From contig DSBP01000341.1 in assembly GCA_011049465.1 (NCBI GenBank), positions 1-13,036 of the forward strand: a stretch of 13,036 nucleotides of DNA, given 5' to 3'. The position numbers were made by a program, and so were the translations under genes. The notes beneath the pieces are model-generated. The model had not been told where the DNA came from, did no database searches, and was given only the letters and a program-made list of their open reading frames with translations. Each line of letters opens with the position of its first letter. Position 1 is the stretch's first letter. The DNA comes from a bacterium (GTDB lineage: Bacteria; Oederibacteriota; PGYV01; DSBP01). Of this stretch, positions 1 to 5,658 are shown one piece after another.

Positions 1-44
1 ATATAAGGTTGTGTATTTAGAATATCAGTTAAGGAGGTAATACA

Positions 45-212
45 ATGAAATTCAATATCATTCTTGAACCGGCTGAAGAAGGCGGTTTTAACGTAAGCGT
101 TCCGGCGCTTGACGGCTGTTTTACGCAAGGTACAACCGAAGAAGAAGCAATTAATAACGCAAAAGAAGCAATACTTGCATATCTGGAAGGACTTGAAAAT
201 CAATCAGATTAA
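45..212 (+). CDS. hicB: HicB-family antitoxin, short form
   Basis: This 55-residue protein should be the antitoxin that binds and blocks the HicA RNase encoded just downstream. The start ATG at 45 follows an excellent Shine-Dalgarno sequence (AAGGAGGT, 31-38). The N-terminus (MKFNIILEPAEEGGFNVSVP, residues 1-20) is the typical HicB beta-hairpin, followed by the family pattern ALDGCFTQGTTEEEAINNAKEAI, in which a substrate-like loop leads into a helix. This is the partial RNase-H-like HicB fold. Full-length HicB proteins usually carry an extra C-terminal DNA-binding domain (HTH or ribbon-helix-helix). Here the protein ends after the first helix (YLEGLENQSD), so direct autoregulation by this protein is doubtful. 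Gene order is antitoxin first. The identification is confident from motif and context; the promoter probably lies at or beyond the left window edge. Confidence 0.9.
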   Translation: MKFNIILEPAEEGGFNVSVPALDGCFTQGTTEEEAINNAKEAILAYLEGLENQSD

Positions 213-254
213 ATCAATACCGAAAGCCATGCTGAAAGAAGTTGAGATAGCGCT

Positions 255-470
255 GTGAGTAAAACGTTTTCAGGAGAGCAGGTAATAAAAGCACTGAGAA
301 GAATCGGTTTTGTTGTTGACCGTCAGAGAGGAAGCCATCTATTCCTGCATAACATTGAGCGTAATATCTCTGTTGTTGTGCCCCTGCATAAGGAGTTAAG
401 AAAAGGGACGTTAAATAATATAATCAAAAGAGCAGGCGTCACAGTGGATGAATTAAAGGAACTGGTATAA
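255..470 (+). CDS. hicA: HicA-family mRNA interferase toxin
   Basis: This 71-residue protein is a probable ribosome-independent mRNA endonuclease with a double-stranded-RNA-binding-like fold. The family signature is visible: GEQVIKALRRIGF at residues 7-19, RGSH at 25-28 with H28 the expected catalytic histidine, and VVPLHKELRKGTLNNIIKRA at 41-60. The start is GTG at 255. An in-frame TGA at 243-245 rules out a longer product, and GTG is the first possible start after it. The Shine-Dalgarno sequence is weak (GAAAGAA around 234-240), so toxin translation may be lower than that of hicB, which has a strong site. That would suit a toxin-antitoxin pair. The gap to hicB is 42 nt, consistent with one transcript. 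Length and motifs match intact HicA, so the toxin looks functional. Confidence 0.92.
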   Translation: MSKTFSGEQVIKALRRIGFVVDRQRGSHLFLHNIERNISVVVPLHKELRKGTLNNIIKRAGVTVDELKELV

Positions 471-484
471 TTCCGAACGTATAT

Positions 485-508
485 TTGACATTAATTTTAT
501 GGTATATT
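485..508 (+). promoter_or_regulatory. Possible promoter elements upstream of the TPP riboswitch
   Basis: A TTGACA hexamer (485-490) and an extended -10-like TGG-TATATT (500-508) lie just upstream of the riboswitch. The spacing between them is only 12 bp, so they are not a standard pair. Either element alone could mark the promoter (TATATT with a poor -35, or TTGACA with a poor -10). The location is right for the riboswitch transcript, but the exact promoter is uncertain. Confidence 0.35.
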
Positions 509-514
509 TGATGT

Positions 515-597
515 AGAACAGGGGTGGAAGCGCAGGGCGCTTCCTGAGAACAAACCCTTAGAACCTGATCCGGATAATGCCGGCGTAGGGAGCAGAA
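515..597 (+). ncRNA. TPP (THI-box) riboswitch
   Basis: The conserved blocks of the THI element occur in order: GGGGTG (521-526), a perfect 8-bp stem GGAAGCGC/GCGCTTCC closed by AGG (525-543), CTGAGA (544-549), ACCCTTAGAACCTGATC (554-570), CGGATAATGCCGGCGTAGGG (571-590). These match the thiamin-pyrophosphate aptamer consensus: CTGAGA and ACCTGAT form the pyrimidine-binding side, and GGATAATGCC-GCGTAGGG the pyrophosphate-binding side. The P3 arm is short and merges directly with P2. A strong intrinsic terminator follows about 40 nt later, so control is most likely transcriptional, with TPP turning expression off. The regulated genes are the AIR-synthase-like gene and the TonB-dependent receptor downstream. 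Confidence 0.95.
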
Positions 598-637
598 TAA
601 TGCCCAAGGCTCATAAATCAGCCGAGCGGCAGTTCAA

Positions 638-671
638 CAGCCTTCCGAAACCGGAAGGCTGTTTTTGTTTG
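638..671 (+). terminator. Intrinsic terminator forming the riboswitch expression platform
   Basis: A perfect 10-bp stem (CAGCCTTCCG at 638-647 with CGGAAGGCTG at 652-661) closed by AAAC is followed by TTTTTGTTTGTTGTTG. This is a textbook rho-independent terminator, placed between the aptamer and the first gene of the operon. Formation when TPP is bound would stop transcription. A much weaker second hairpin followed by five Ts (about 684-700) could add to this, but its stem is only about 4 bp. Confidence 0.9.
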
Positions 672-755
672 TTGTTGTGAATGCCTCCGGCGGGGTTTTT
701 AATATGAATAACGAATTTTTTTTTACTTTTATGTTAAAAAAAAAGGAGGATTAAG

Positions 756-1808
756 ATGGCAGAACTGGAGATTGGAAAGATTTCGCCCGAGATTTTTGAC
801 GAACTGATTTACCCGAGGCTCGGAAAAAGAGACAAAACGGTCCTTGTGGGGCCGCAGCATGGGGTTGACATAGGCGTTGTTGACCTCGGAAACGGGAAGG
901 TTATGGCAACTACGACTGACCCGGTTTTTATCGTGCCCGCATACGGATGGGAAAAAGCAGCCTGGTTTGCCGTACACATACTGGTCTCCGATGTGGTGAC
1001 GTCAGGGCTGAAGCCGACGTATATGTGCATAGACCTGAACCTGCCGCTGTCAATCAAAAAGGAAGAGCTTGCTCTGATGTGGCAGGTAATGTCGAGCGAG
1101 TGCGATAAAATGGGAATATCAATAATATCGGGGCACACGGCAAAATACGCGGGATGCGATTATCCCATGGTGGGCGGAGCCACTGTCATGGCCATAGGCG
1201 ACAAGGATAAATATGTAACCCCGCGCGACGCGAAACCCGGGGACAAAATAATAATTACAAAAGGCGCGGCAATAGAGGCAGCCGGGCTTTTTGCGGCCGC
1301 GTTTGAGCCGAAGATAAAAAAGATATTCGGCGGAGAATTCGCGGCAAGGGCCTCGGAGATATTTTATAAGATGTCCGTGGTTGACGACGCTTTAATAGCG
1401 GCTTCCGTGGGTGTCAGGGAAAACGGCGTTACATCAATGCACGACGCTACTGAGTGCGGAATCTGGGGAGGCCTTTATGAAATTGCTTCGGCATCAAACG
1501 CGGGAATGAGGATAGAAAAAGAGAGCATAATACTGATGCCGGAGATTGAGGCGATATGCAGGGAGTTTAATATGGATCCGTATTCGTCAATAAGCGAGGG
1601 AACGCTTTTAATCACAGCGCGGCCGGAAAAAACAGATGAGATAATCAGCCGGCTCAAAGCGGGCGGTATCAACGCCTCTGCCTGCGGGGATGTGGTTAAA
1701 AAGGACAGGGGAATAACAGTGGTTGAAGGCGGCAAAGAATCAAAGCTTGAGCATCCGCGGGTTGACCCGTTCTGGGCGGCATTCGCAAGGGAAATGGAGA
1801 ACGCATGA
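756..1808 (+). CDS. AIR-synthase-superfamily protein, TPP-riboswitch controlled
   Basis: This 350-aa protein belongs to the PurM/AIR synthase superfamily (PurM, PurL, HypE, ThiL, SelD), ATP-binding enzymes that activate phosphate-containing or acyl substrates. The N-terminal half (about 30-150) carries TTTDPVF at 52-58 and SGHTAKY at 125-131. The C-terminal AIRS_C half (about 160-325) has PGDKIIITKG at 161-170, HDATECGIWGGLYEIA at 229-244 and SISEGTLLI at 278-286. It lacks the C-terminal cysteine-bearing tail of HypE and is not a typical ThiL, so its exact reaction is unknown. Because a TPP riboswitch controls it and a receptor gene follows, I infer a thiamin-salvage role, perhaps phosphorylation of an imported thiamin compound. 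The start ATG has AGGAGG 6 nt upstream (744-749). Its stop overlaps the next start (ATGA), so the two genes are probably translationally coupled. Confidence 0.88.
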   Translation: MAELEIGKISPEIFDELIYPRLGKRDKTVLVGPQHGVDIGVVDLGNGKVMATTTDPVFIVPAYGWEKAAWFAVHILVSDVVTSGLKPTYMCIDLNLPLSIKKEELALMWQVMSSECDKMGISIISGHTAKYAGCDYPMVGGATVMAIGDKDKYVTPRDAKPGDKIIITKGAAIEAAGLFAAAFEPKIKKIFGGEFAARASEIFYKMSVVDDALIAASVGVRENGVTSMHDATECGIWGGLYEIASASNAGMRIEKESIILMPEIEAICREFNMDPYSSISEGTLLITARPEKTDEIISRLKAGGINASACGDVVKKDRGITVVEGGKESKLEHPRVDPFWAAFAREMENA

Positions 1809-3565
1809 TGTTAATCAAACTCAATAAAAAAGCTCTCTTCATTGCGCTGATGTTATGTTTTACCGCAAGCGCCTATTCTGTAATAGAGATACTTGTAACG
1901 GGCGAAAGAGAAGATGAGGTATATGATTATTATGCGGCGTCTGAAAGAGCGGGGCCGGGCATAAAGACGCCGGCTGATATCTTAAACAGCATTCCACGTT
2001 TGAATATAACGGCGAAGAGTTTCAGCGCTGTCCAGGCGCACGCCTCATTCGGCGCGGGTGAGTTTGAGCATACTGCGGTTTTGCTGGACGGCATCAGGAT
2101 AAACGACCCTCAGACCGGCCACTATAACTTTGACATACCCATTACAGCGCTTGAAATCGGGGGAATAGGGGTTATAAAAAGCGGAGGCGCTTATTACGGA
2201 TTGCCGGGCGGGATTGCGGGCGCAATCAATATTGAGAGAAAAAAGCACGCAAAGGATTCTGTGACACTCGCGGGCTCTTACGGCTCGTATTCAACATATT
2301 ATTCGGGCCTAAGCATCGCAAAAAAGTCCGGAGAGGCAACAGCCGTAATAAGCGGGGAAAAGTCCGGTTCCGCCGGATATCATAAGGAAACCGATTTCAG
2401 CAAAGAGACGCTTTACGCCTCCTTTGATTACAGCGGCCGATATGTGCTCTCGGCCGGTTTTGACGAGAAAAATTTCGGGGCCTTTGATTTTTACACGCCG
2501 GGCAGGGGGCTTCCTTCGAGGGAACATATAATAACGAAGAGGCTGGACGCGTCCGTGGAGATAATGAAAGGCGTTAAAGCGGCGGGCCATTACAGGCACC
2601 ATTATGACAGGTTTATCCTGGACAATGACAACCCGTCCTATTTTTTTAATGTCCACAACAACTCGGTTTACGGAGGCGGGCTGAGCGCGGATTTCGGAAA
2701 AAGGGAGGCAGCGGAGATAAAAGCAGGATATGATTTTTACAGGGAAGAGCTTCAAAGCCTGAGGCTCGGCAACCGTTACAGAAACAGGCACGAAGTATCG
2801 GTTTTTGCCGTTACAGAGGCACTGAAAAAGACTGTTGTCAGCGCGGGGCTCAGGGTTGAGAAATATGAAGGAAAGAAAGAGGCAGCGGTTATGCCTGCAG
2901 TGGGGCTTGAGTATTATATGACGGATAACCTGACGGCAGAAGCCTCTTACGCGGCAGCCGCGAGGCATCCGAATTTCACGGAACTTTATTATACTGACCC
3001 CTATAATATTTCAAACCCCGGCCTGGGGCCGGAGTCGTCTGAAAATTACGCTCTGGGAATAAAGACGGGAGCAGAAGCGTATGCAGCCGGTATCAGCGGG
3101 TATTTCAGGCGCGGCTACAACCTGATTGAATGGGGAAAAACCGGCGTGTCGGATGAAAAGTGGATGATAAACAATATAGGGAGGACTGACACCATGGGTA
3201 TTACGGTTGAAGCCGGAATTGACACGGGGATTGTCCTGTTTAAGTCTTTTTATGAGTATTCCGATTCTTTCAGGACAAGGGAGTATATTTCAAAATACGG
3301 GCTCAATTACCTCAAGAACCGGCTGAATGTTTCGGCTGAATTTGAAGCTGTTTCGATAAAAATCATCGCGGGTTATACGCATAAAAATTACTCGGGAAGA
3401 AGCGGCAGCTTAAACGACATCTCGGCTTCAGCCGTAAAAAGGCTGAATAATGGGATTGATGTTTATTTAAAGGCGGAAAATATTTTAAACGACATGTTCG
3501 AGGAAACCCCGGGAATACCTGAAATGGGAAGGTATTTGGAGGCGGGGATAAGGGCGGAAATATAA
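1805..3565 (+). CDS. TonB-dependent outer-membrane receptor, probable thiamin-compound uptake
   Basis: This 586-aa protein has a signal peptide (about residues 1-25, hydrophobic LFIALMLCFTASAYS) and a TonB-box-like EILVTGER at 28-35. A plug domain (about 45-148) contains the receptor signature LLDGIRINDPQTGHYNFDIP at 93-112 and GAYYGLPGGIAGAINI at 128-143. The rest is a beta-barrel of alternating strands with many aromatic residues. The plug resembles BtuB-type small-cofactor receptors. It ends in GIRAEI rather than the usual terminal aromatic residue and is slightly short for the family. The gene overlaps the preceding AIR-synthase-like gene by 4 nt; ATG at 1808 is an alternative start. The upstream TPP riboswitch argues that the substrate is thiamin or a relative. 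This parallels thiamin-regulated outer-membrane receptors described for other Gram-negatives, though the substrate is inferred here. Confidence 0.9.
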   Translation: MMLIKLNKKALFIALMLCFTASAYSVIEILVTGEREDEVYDYYAASERAGPGIKTPADILNSIPRLNITAKSFSAVQAHASFGAGEFEHTAVLLDGIRINDPQTGHYNFDIPITALEIGGIGVIKSGGAYYGLPGGIAGAINIERKKHAKDSVTLAGSYGSYSTYYSGLSIAKKSGEATAVISGEKSGSAGYHKETDFSKETLYASFDYSGRYVLSAGFDEKNFGAFDFYTPGRGLPSREHIITKRLDASVEIMKGVKAAGHYRHHYDRFILDNDNPSYFFNVHNNSVYGGGLSADFGKREAAEIKAGYDFYREELQSLRLGNRYRNRHEVSVFAVTEALKKTVVSAGLRVEKYEGKKEAAVMPAVGLEYYMTDNLTAEASYAAAARHPNFTELYYTDPYNISNPGLGPESSENYALGIKTGAEAYAAGISGYFRRGYNLIEWGKTGVSDEKWMINNIGRTDTMGITVEAGIDTGIVLFKSFYEYSDSFRTREYISKYGLNYLKNRLNVSAEFEAVSIKIIAGYTHKNYSGRSGSLNDISASAVKRLNNGIDVYLKAENILNDMFEETPGIPEMGRYLEAGIRAEI

Positions 3566-3630
3566 AGCAATTTATATTTGATGTCACCGTAATCTTTTGC
3601 CTGTTTTTACCCGTCAAATTCATATAAGGG

Positions 3631-3659
3631 TTGAAAGAGCCCGGTTTATTTTATATAAT
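3631..3659 (+). promoter_or_regulatory. Sigma70-type promoter for the exported protein gene
   Basis: TTGAAA (3631-3636), a 17-bp spacer and a consensus TATAAT (3654-3659) lie 30 nt upstream of the ATG at 3690. AGGAGG at 3676-3681 provides the ribosome binding site. This makes the exported protein gene an independent unit rather than the third gene of the TPP-regulated operon, although read-through cannot be excluded since no terminator is seen after 3565. Confidence 0.75.
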
Positions 3660-3689
3660 TAATGGCGGTTAAAACAGGAGGCGGAATAA

Positions 3690-4433
3690 ATGAAGAGGAT
3701 TGTTTTTGCGGTTTTAACGGCTGTTATTTTTGCGAACGTGCTGCTTGGCGCGGCAATACGCGGCAGCCAGTATAATACGGCTAAAAAATACGCGGACCCT
3801 GACCAGCGGCCGTGCGTTATGTACGACCCTGAGACGGGAAACGCGCTCGGGTTTATCATATACGCGGATATTGACAATACGCCCGGAGACGAGATGATAA
3901 TGGCATATTCCTCAAAGATAAGCGAGGCGCGCAGGGAAGAGACGGCCGACTTCAACAAACAGTACCTTAGTATTGATGTTGTAAGAAATGAAAAGAAAAT
4001 CAGGGGGGTAATTGAGGTTGAGCTTGCTTACGCGCGTTCTGCCAGTCCCTATGTCACTGTTGCGGAGATGTTTCCGGGAGAGGCAAAAAAGATATTTCTT
4101 ATGATTTATGACGGCGTCAATAAAAGGGGGCGAGGCCCTGACACCTATTATCAGCTTTTGTGGAACGGGTTTGACCCTAAAGACAGGGAGAGGGAAAAGA
4201 CGCGTTTTGAGACCGTCAGGATGCCGTGGCGTTTTATCCTGAACAGGTTTAATCCGAATGTCCCCACTGTCACTGAATTTGAGTCAGTAACAGCGCATGG
4301 CTACGGCAAGTTTTACATAAGGACACTTGAAAAAAACGCCCCGTGGCCGCAGATACCCACGAAAAACATAAAAGCGCTTGAAGAAGAGGTAAGGAAATAT
4401 CAGAGCCACATTTTCTGGGAATACGCGCATTGA
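3690..4433 (+). CDS. Exported protein of unknown function
   Basis: This 247-aa protein has a clear signal peptide: positive MKR, a hydrophobic run to about residue 20, and a likely cleavage near LLGAA-IRG. I do not recognise the family. The mature part is mixed alpha/beta with no further membrane segment and a single cysteine (CVMYDPETGN). Visible features are ALGFIIYADIDNTPGDEMIM near residues 52-71, YDGVNKRGRGPDTYYQLLWN around 136-155, and a C-terminal helix EEEVRKYQSHIFWEYAH. These do not form a catalytic motif I can name. It should be periplasmic or surface-associated. The gene has its own good promoter and a strong ribosome binding site, and converges on the HD-domain gene. The start is well supported; the function is open. 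Confidence 0.8.
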   Translation: MKRIVFAVLTAVIFANVLLGAAIRGSQYNTAKKYADPDQRPCVMYDPETGNALGFIIYADIDNTPGDEMIMAYSSKISEARREETADFNKQYLSIDVVRNEKKIRGVIEVELAYARSASPYVTVAEMFPGEAKKIFLMIYDGVNKRGRGPDTYYQLLWNGFDPKDREREKTRFETVRMPWRFILNRFNPNVPTVTEFESVTAHGYGKFYIRTLEKNAPWPQIPTKNIKALEEEVRKYQSHIFWEYAH

Positions 4434-4477
4434 TATTGAAGCGATGGTTCCGGAAAAGAAAGTATGTTTAAGTGTTG

Positions 4478-4491
4478 TGCCGAATCCGGCA
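4478..4491 (+). other. Short GC hairpin after the exported-protein gene
   Basis: A 5-bp perfect stem (TGCCG/CGGCA) with an AATC loop lies 45 nt after the stop codon. There is no T-run, so it is not a convincing intrinsic terminator. It may still protect the mRNA 3' end. Confidence 0.3.
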
Positions 4492-4501
4492 GCCGAGCAA
4501 A

Positions 4502-4579
4502 TTTGAATTTACAATTTTCAAGTTGACAAACAGAAGACATCTTTGGCGTACGCACTAACTTGACAATTGCAAATTGAAA
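4502..4579. repeat. Imperfect inverted repeat between convergent genes
   Basis: The arms 4502-4524 and 4557-4579 are inverted copies matching at 20 of 23 positions, separated by 32 nt. The arms are AT-rich, built around AACTTGAAAATTG-type sequence. It sits between the convergent exported-protein and HD-domain genes, where it could act as a bidirectional transcript end or be a small dispersed repeat. Similar TTGCAAATT and TTGTAAATT motifs recur at 12911-12940. Confidence 0.55.
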
Positions 4580-4592
4580 ATTTCAACTTGTT

Positions 4593-5195
4593 TCACACGT
4601 CTTCCATAAACTTCTTCCCCTCCATGAGCCTTGCTTTGTTCCTCTCCAGTATCCAGCATGACCACATATCCGCGTAGTGTATAAGAAGAGTGAGCGGGTA
4701 GGGGTCGTTTTTTATATCCTCCCAGGAGGGGACATACGGGCCGTCATGATAGGCTATTGCCTGCATCTCGTCGCGGGAAAGGCCAATGAATTTTGAGATG
4801 ATAAGAAGCGATTTTTGCGCGCCGGAAAAATTAAGCTGTTCTTTATTCCAGAGATACGGCTGGCGCTCGCTGCCATATCCCTCATTTTTCAGATATGTTT
4901 TGTTTGAAAAACCGTCAGTCACCTTATGCGCGTCATGAAAGAGCCCGCATAGAATTACAGTCTCGTCCGGCGCGTCAGGCAGCAGAACCGGTTTAAGTTT
5001 GAGGGCGAGCTTTGCCACGGAAACAGAGTGTATAAGGAGGCCGCCTTCAATGCAGAGGTGGTACTTTGTCGAAGCAGGCGCTGTGAAGAAGCCGTGTTTT
5101 TCAAGGTAAGCCGCAAGTTCCTTTACCCCGTGCCTGTTGCTGATTCTTTGAAGCAGTTCGCTGTACTCATTTTTTGTCTTTTCAAGGCCAATCAT
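4593..5195 (-). CDS. HD-domain metal-dependent hydrolase
   Basis: This 200-aa cytoplasmic protein of the HD superfamily probably hydrolyses a phosphoester or nucleotide. The metal-binding set is visible: H56 in GGLLIHSV, H87-D88 in GLFHDAHK, H150-D151 in AYHDGPY, and D176 in HYADMWS. These fit the H...HD...D pattern of one- or two-metal HD enzymes. No other domain is present, and the substrate cannot be read from sequence. The start ATG (5193-5195 on the complement) is preceded by GGAGGG at a short 4-nt spacing. Upstream, in the divergent region shared with the nrd operon, is a consensus promoter. Divergent pairing with ribonucleotide reductase would suit a nucleotide-pool enzyme, but that is only inference. 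Base composition matches its neighbours and the gene looks intact. Confidence 0.85.
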   Translation of the reverse strand: MIGLEKTKNEYSELLQRISNRHGVKELAAYLEKHGFFTAPASTKYHLCIEGGLLIHSVSVAKLALKLKPVLLPDAPDETVILCGLFHDAHKVTDGFSNKTYLKNEGYGSERQPYLWNKEQLNFSGAQKSLLIISKFIGLSRDEMQAIAYHDGPYVPSWEDIKNDPYPLTLLIHYADMWSCWILERNKARLMEGKKFMEDV

Positions 5196-5239
5196 GGTTC
5201 CCTCCGTTAAGGATAATTTAATACTGTTAATGGTGTTTT

Positions 5240-5268
5240 ATGATACTACAACCCGGGAATTTTGTCAA
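5240..5268 (-). promoter_or_regulatory. Sigma70-type promoter for the HD-domain gene
   Basis: On the minus strand, TTGACA (5268-5263), a 17-bp spacer and TATCAT (5245-5240) form a near-consensus promoter. The predicted transcript starts about 35-40 nt upstream of the HD-domain ATG. Confidence 0.75.
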
Positions 5269-5310
5269 AAACTAATCAGGAAGATGCAGTTACTTGATAA
5301 TACTTTTGGG

Positions 5311-5319
5311 TTATCCACA
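5311..5319 (+). promoter_or_regulatory. Single DnaA box (TTATCCACA)
   Basis: TTATCCACA is a perfect match to the high-affinity DnaA consensus TTATNCACA. It lies between the divergent HD-domain and nrd promoters, about 210 bp upstream of the nrd -35. DnaA is known to regulate aerobic nrdAB in E. coli, so a role in coupling dNTP synthesis to replication is conceivable. A single box can occur by chance, and no second box is seen nearby. Confidence 0.4.
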
Positions 5320-5445
5320 GGTTAAAATACAGGAAAAGACCAAAAAATTTTCCTTATCTTTGTTTAGTTCATCTAACACCTTAAGAAAGTTACGAAAACA
5401 CCGAAAATACTCAAAACGTCCTTATTTTACACGAGTTTTTTGAAG

Positions 5446-5466
5446 ACACTATACAACATATAGTGT
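5446..5466. promoter_or_regulatory. Perfect palindrome with NrdR-like half-sites, 5-nt spacer
   Basis: ACACTATA (5446-5453) and TATAGTGT (5459-5466) are exact inverted copies separated by CAACA. Each half matches the NrdR-box half-site ACACWATA, but canonical NrdR boxes have no spacer. It is either a variant NrdR site or a site for another dimeric regulator. It lies about 62 bp upstream of the nrd -35. Confidence 0.5.
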
Positions 5467-5492
5467 AATATTTGCCTATACAACTGATTTAT

Positions 5493-5508
5493 ATACAATA
5501 TATATGGT
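5493..5508. promoter_or_regulatory. Degenerate NrdR-like box
   Basis: This 16-bp stretch matches ACACAATATATTGTGT at 12 of 16 positions. Its start is 52 bp upstream of the better box at 5545, about five DNA helical turns, so both would face the same side of the DNA. NrdR sites usually occur in pairs on the same face, though typically closer together. Confidence 0.4.
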
Positions 5509-5527
5509 ATTTTTCCAAAAAAAAACC

Positions 5528-5556
5528 TTGACATAGGGGCTCCTATACAATATATT
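5528..5556 (+). promoter_or_regulatory. nrd operon promoter
   Basis: TTGACA (5528-5533), a 17-bp spacer and TATATT (5551-5556) form a near-consensus sigma70-type promoter. Transcription would start near 5563, giving a leader of about 95 nt before the nrdD start at 5659. The -10 element lies inside the NrdR-like box at 5545-5560. Confidence 0.8.
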
Positions 5557-5560
5557 GTGT
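5545..5560. promoter_or_regulatory. Probable NrdR box overlapping the nrd -10 element
   Basis: The 16 bp ATACAATATATTGTGT differ at one position from the palindromic ACACAATATATTGTGT, a form of the NrdR consensus ACACWATATATWGTGT. NrdR is the ATP-cone repressor of bacterial ribonucleotide reductase operons. Binding here would directly occlude the -10 of the nrdD promoter. The nrdR gene itself is not in the window. Confidence 0.8.
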
Positions 5561-5658
5561 ATTAAGAAAATGCGGGTTCATGATTAAGAATAAAAAACAG
5601 TTAAGACCCAGTGAAGTTCCTGTTGGCATTAATAAGAAACCGGAAAGGGGAGTGGCAG

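Noticed and set aside
756..1808. HypE hydrogenase maturation protein
   Set aside because: It lacks the C-terminal cysteine motif of HypE and no other hydrogenase maturation gene is nearby.
2309..2968. Long minus-strand open frame inside the TonB-dependent receptor
   Set aside because: It lies wholly within the receptor gene on the opposite strand, has no family motif and is explained as a shadow frame.
1805..3565. BtuB cobalamin receptor
   Set aside because: The plug resembles BtuB-type receptors, but the operon has a TPP riboswitch and no cobalamin riboswitch or B12 genes, so a thiamin compound is the better guess.
5206..5658. Replication origin
   Set aside because: Only one DnaA box is visible, and the AT-rich palindromes are better explained as promoter and NrdR-type sites.
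5611..5658. Upstream GTG start for nrdD (16 extra residues)
   Set aside because: No ribosome binding site precedes the GTG, and the added residues do not fit the ATP-cone N-terminus that starts naturally at 5659.
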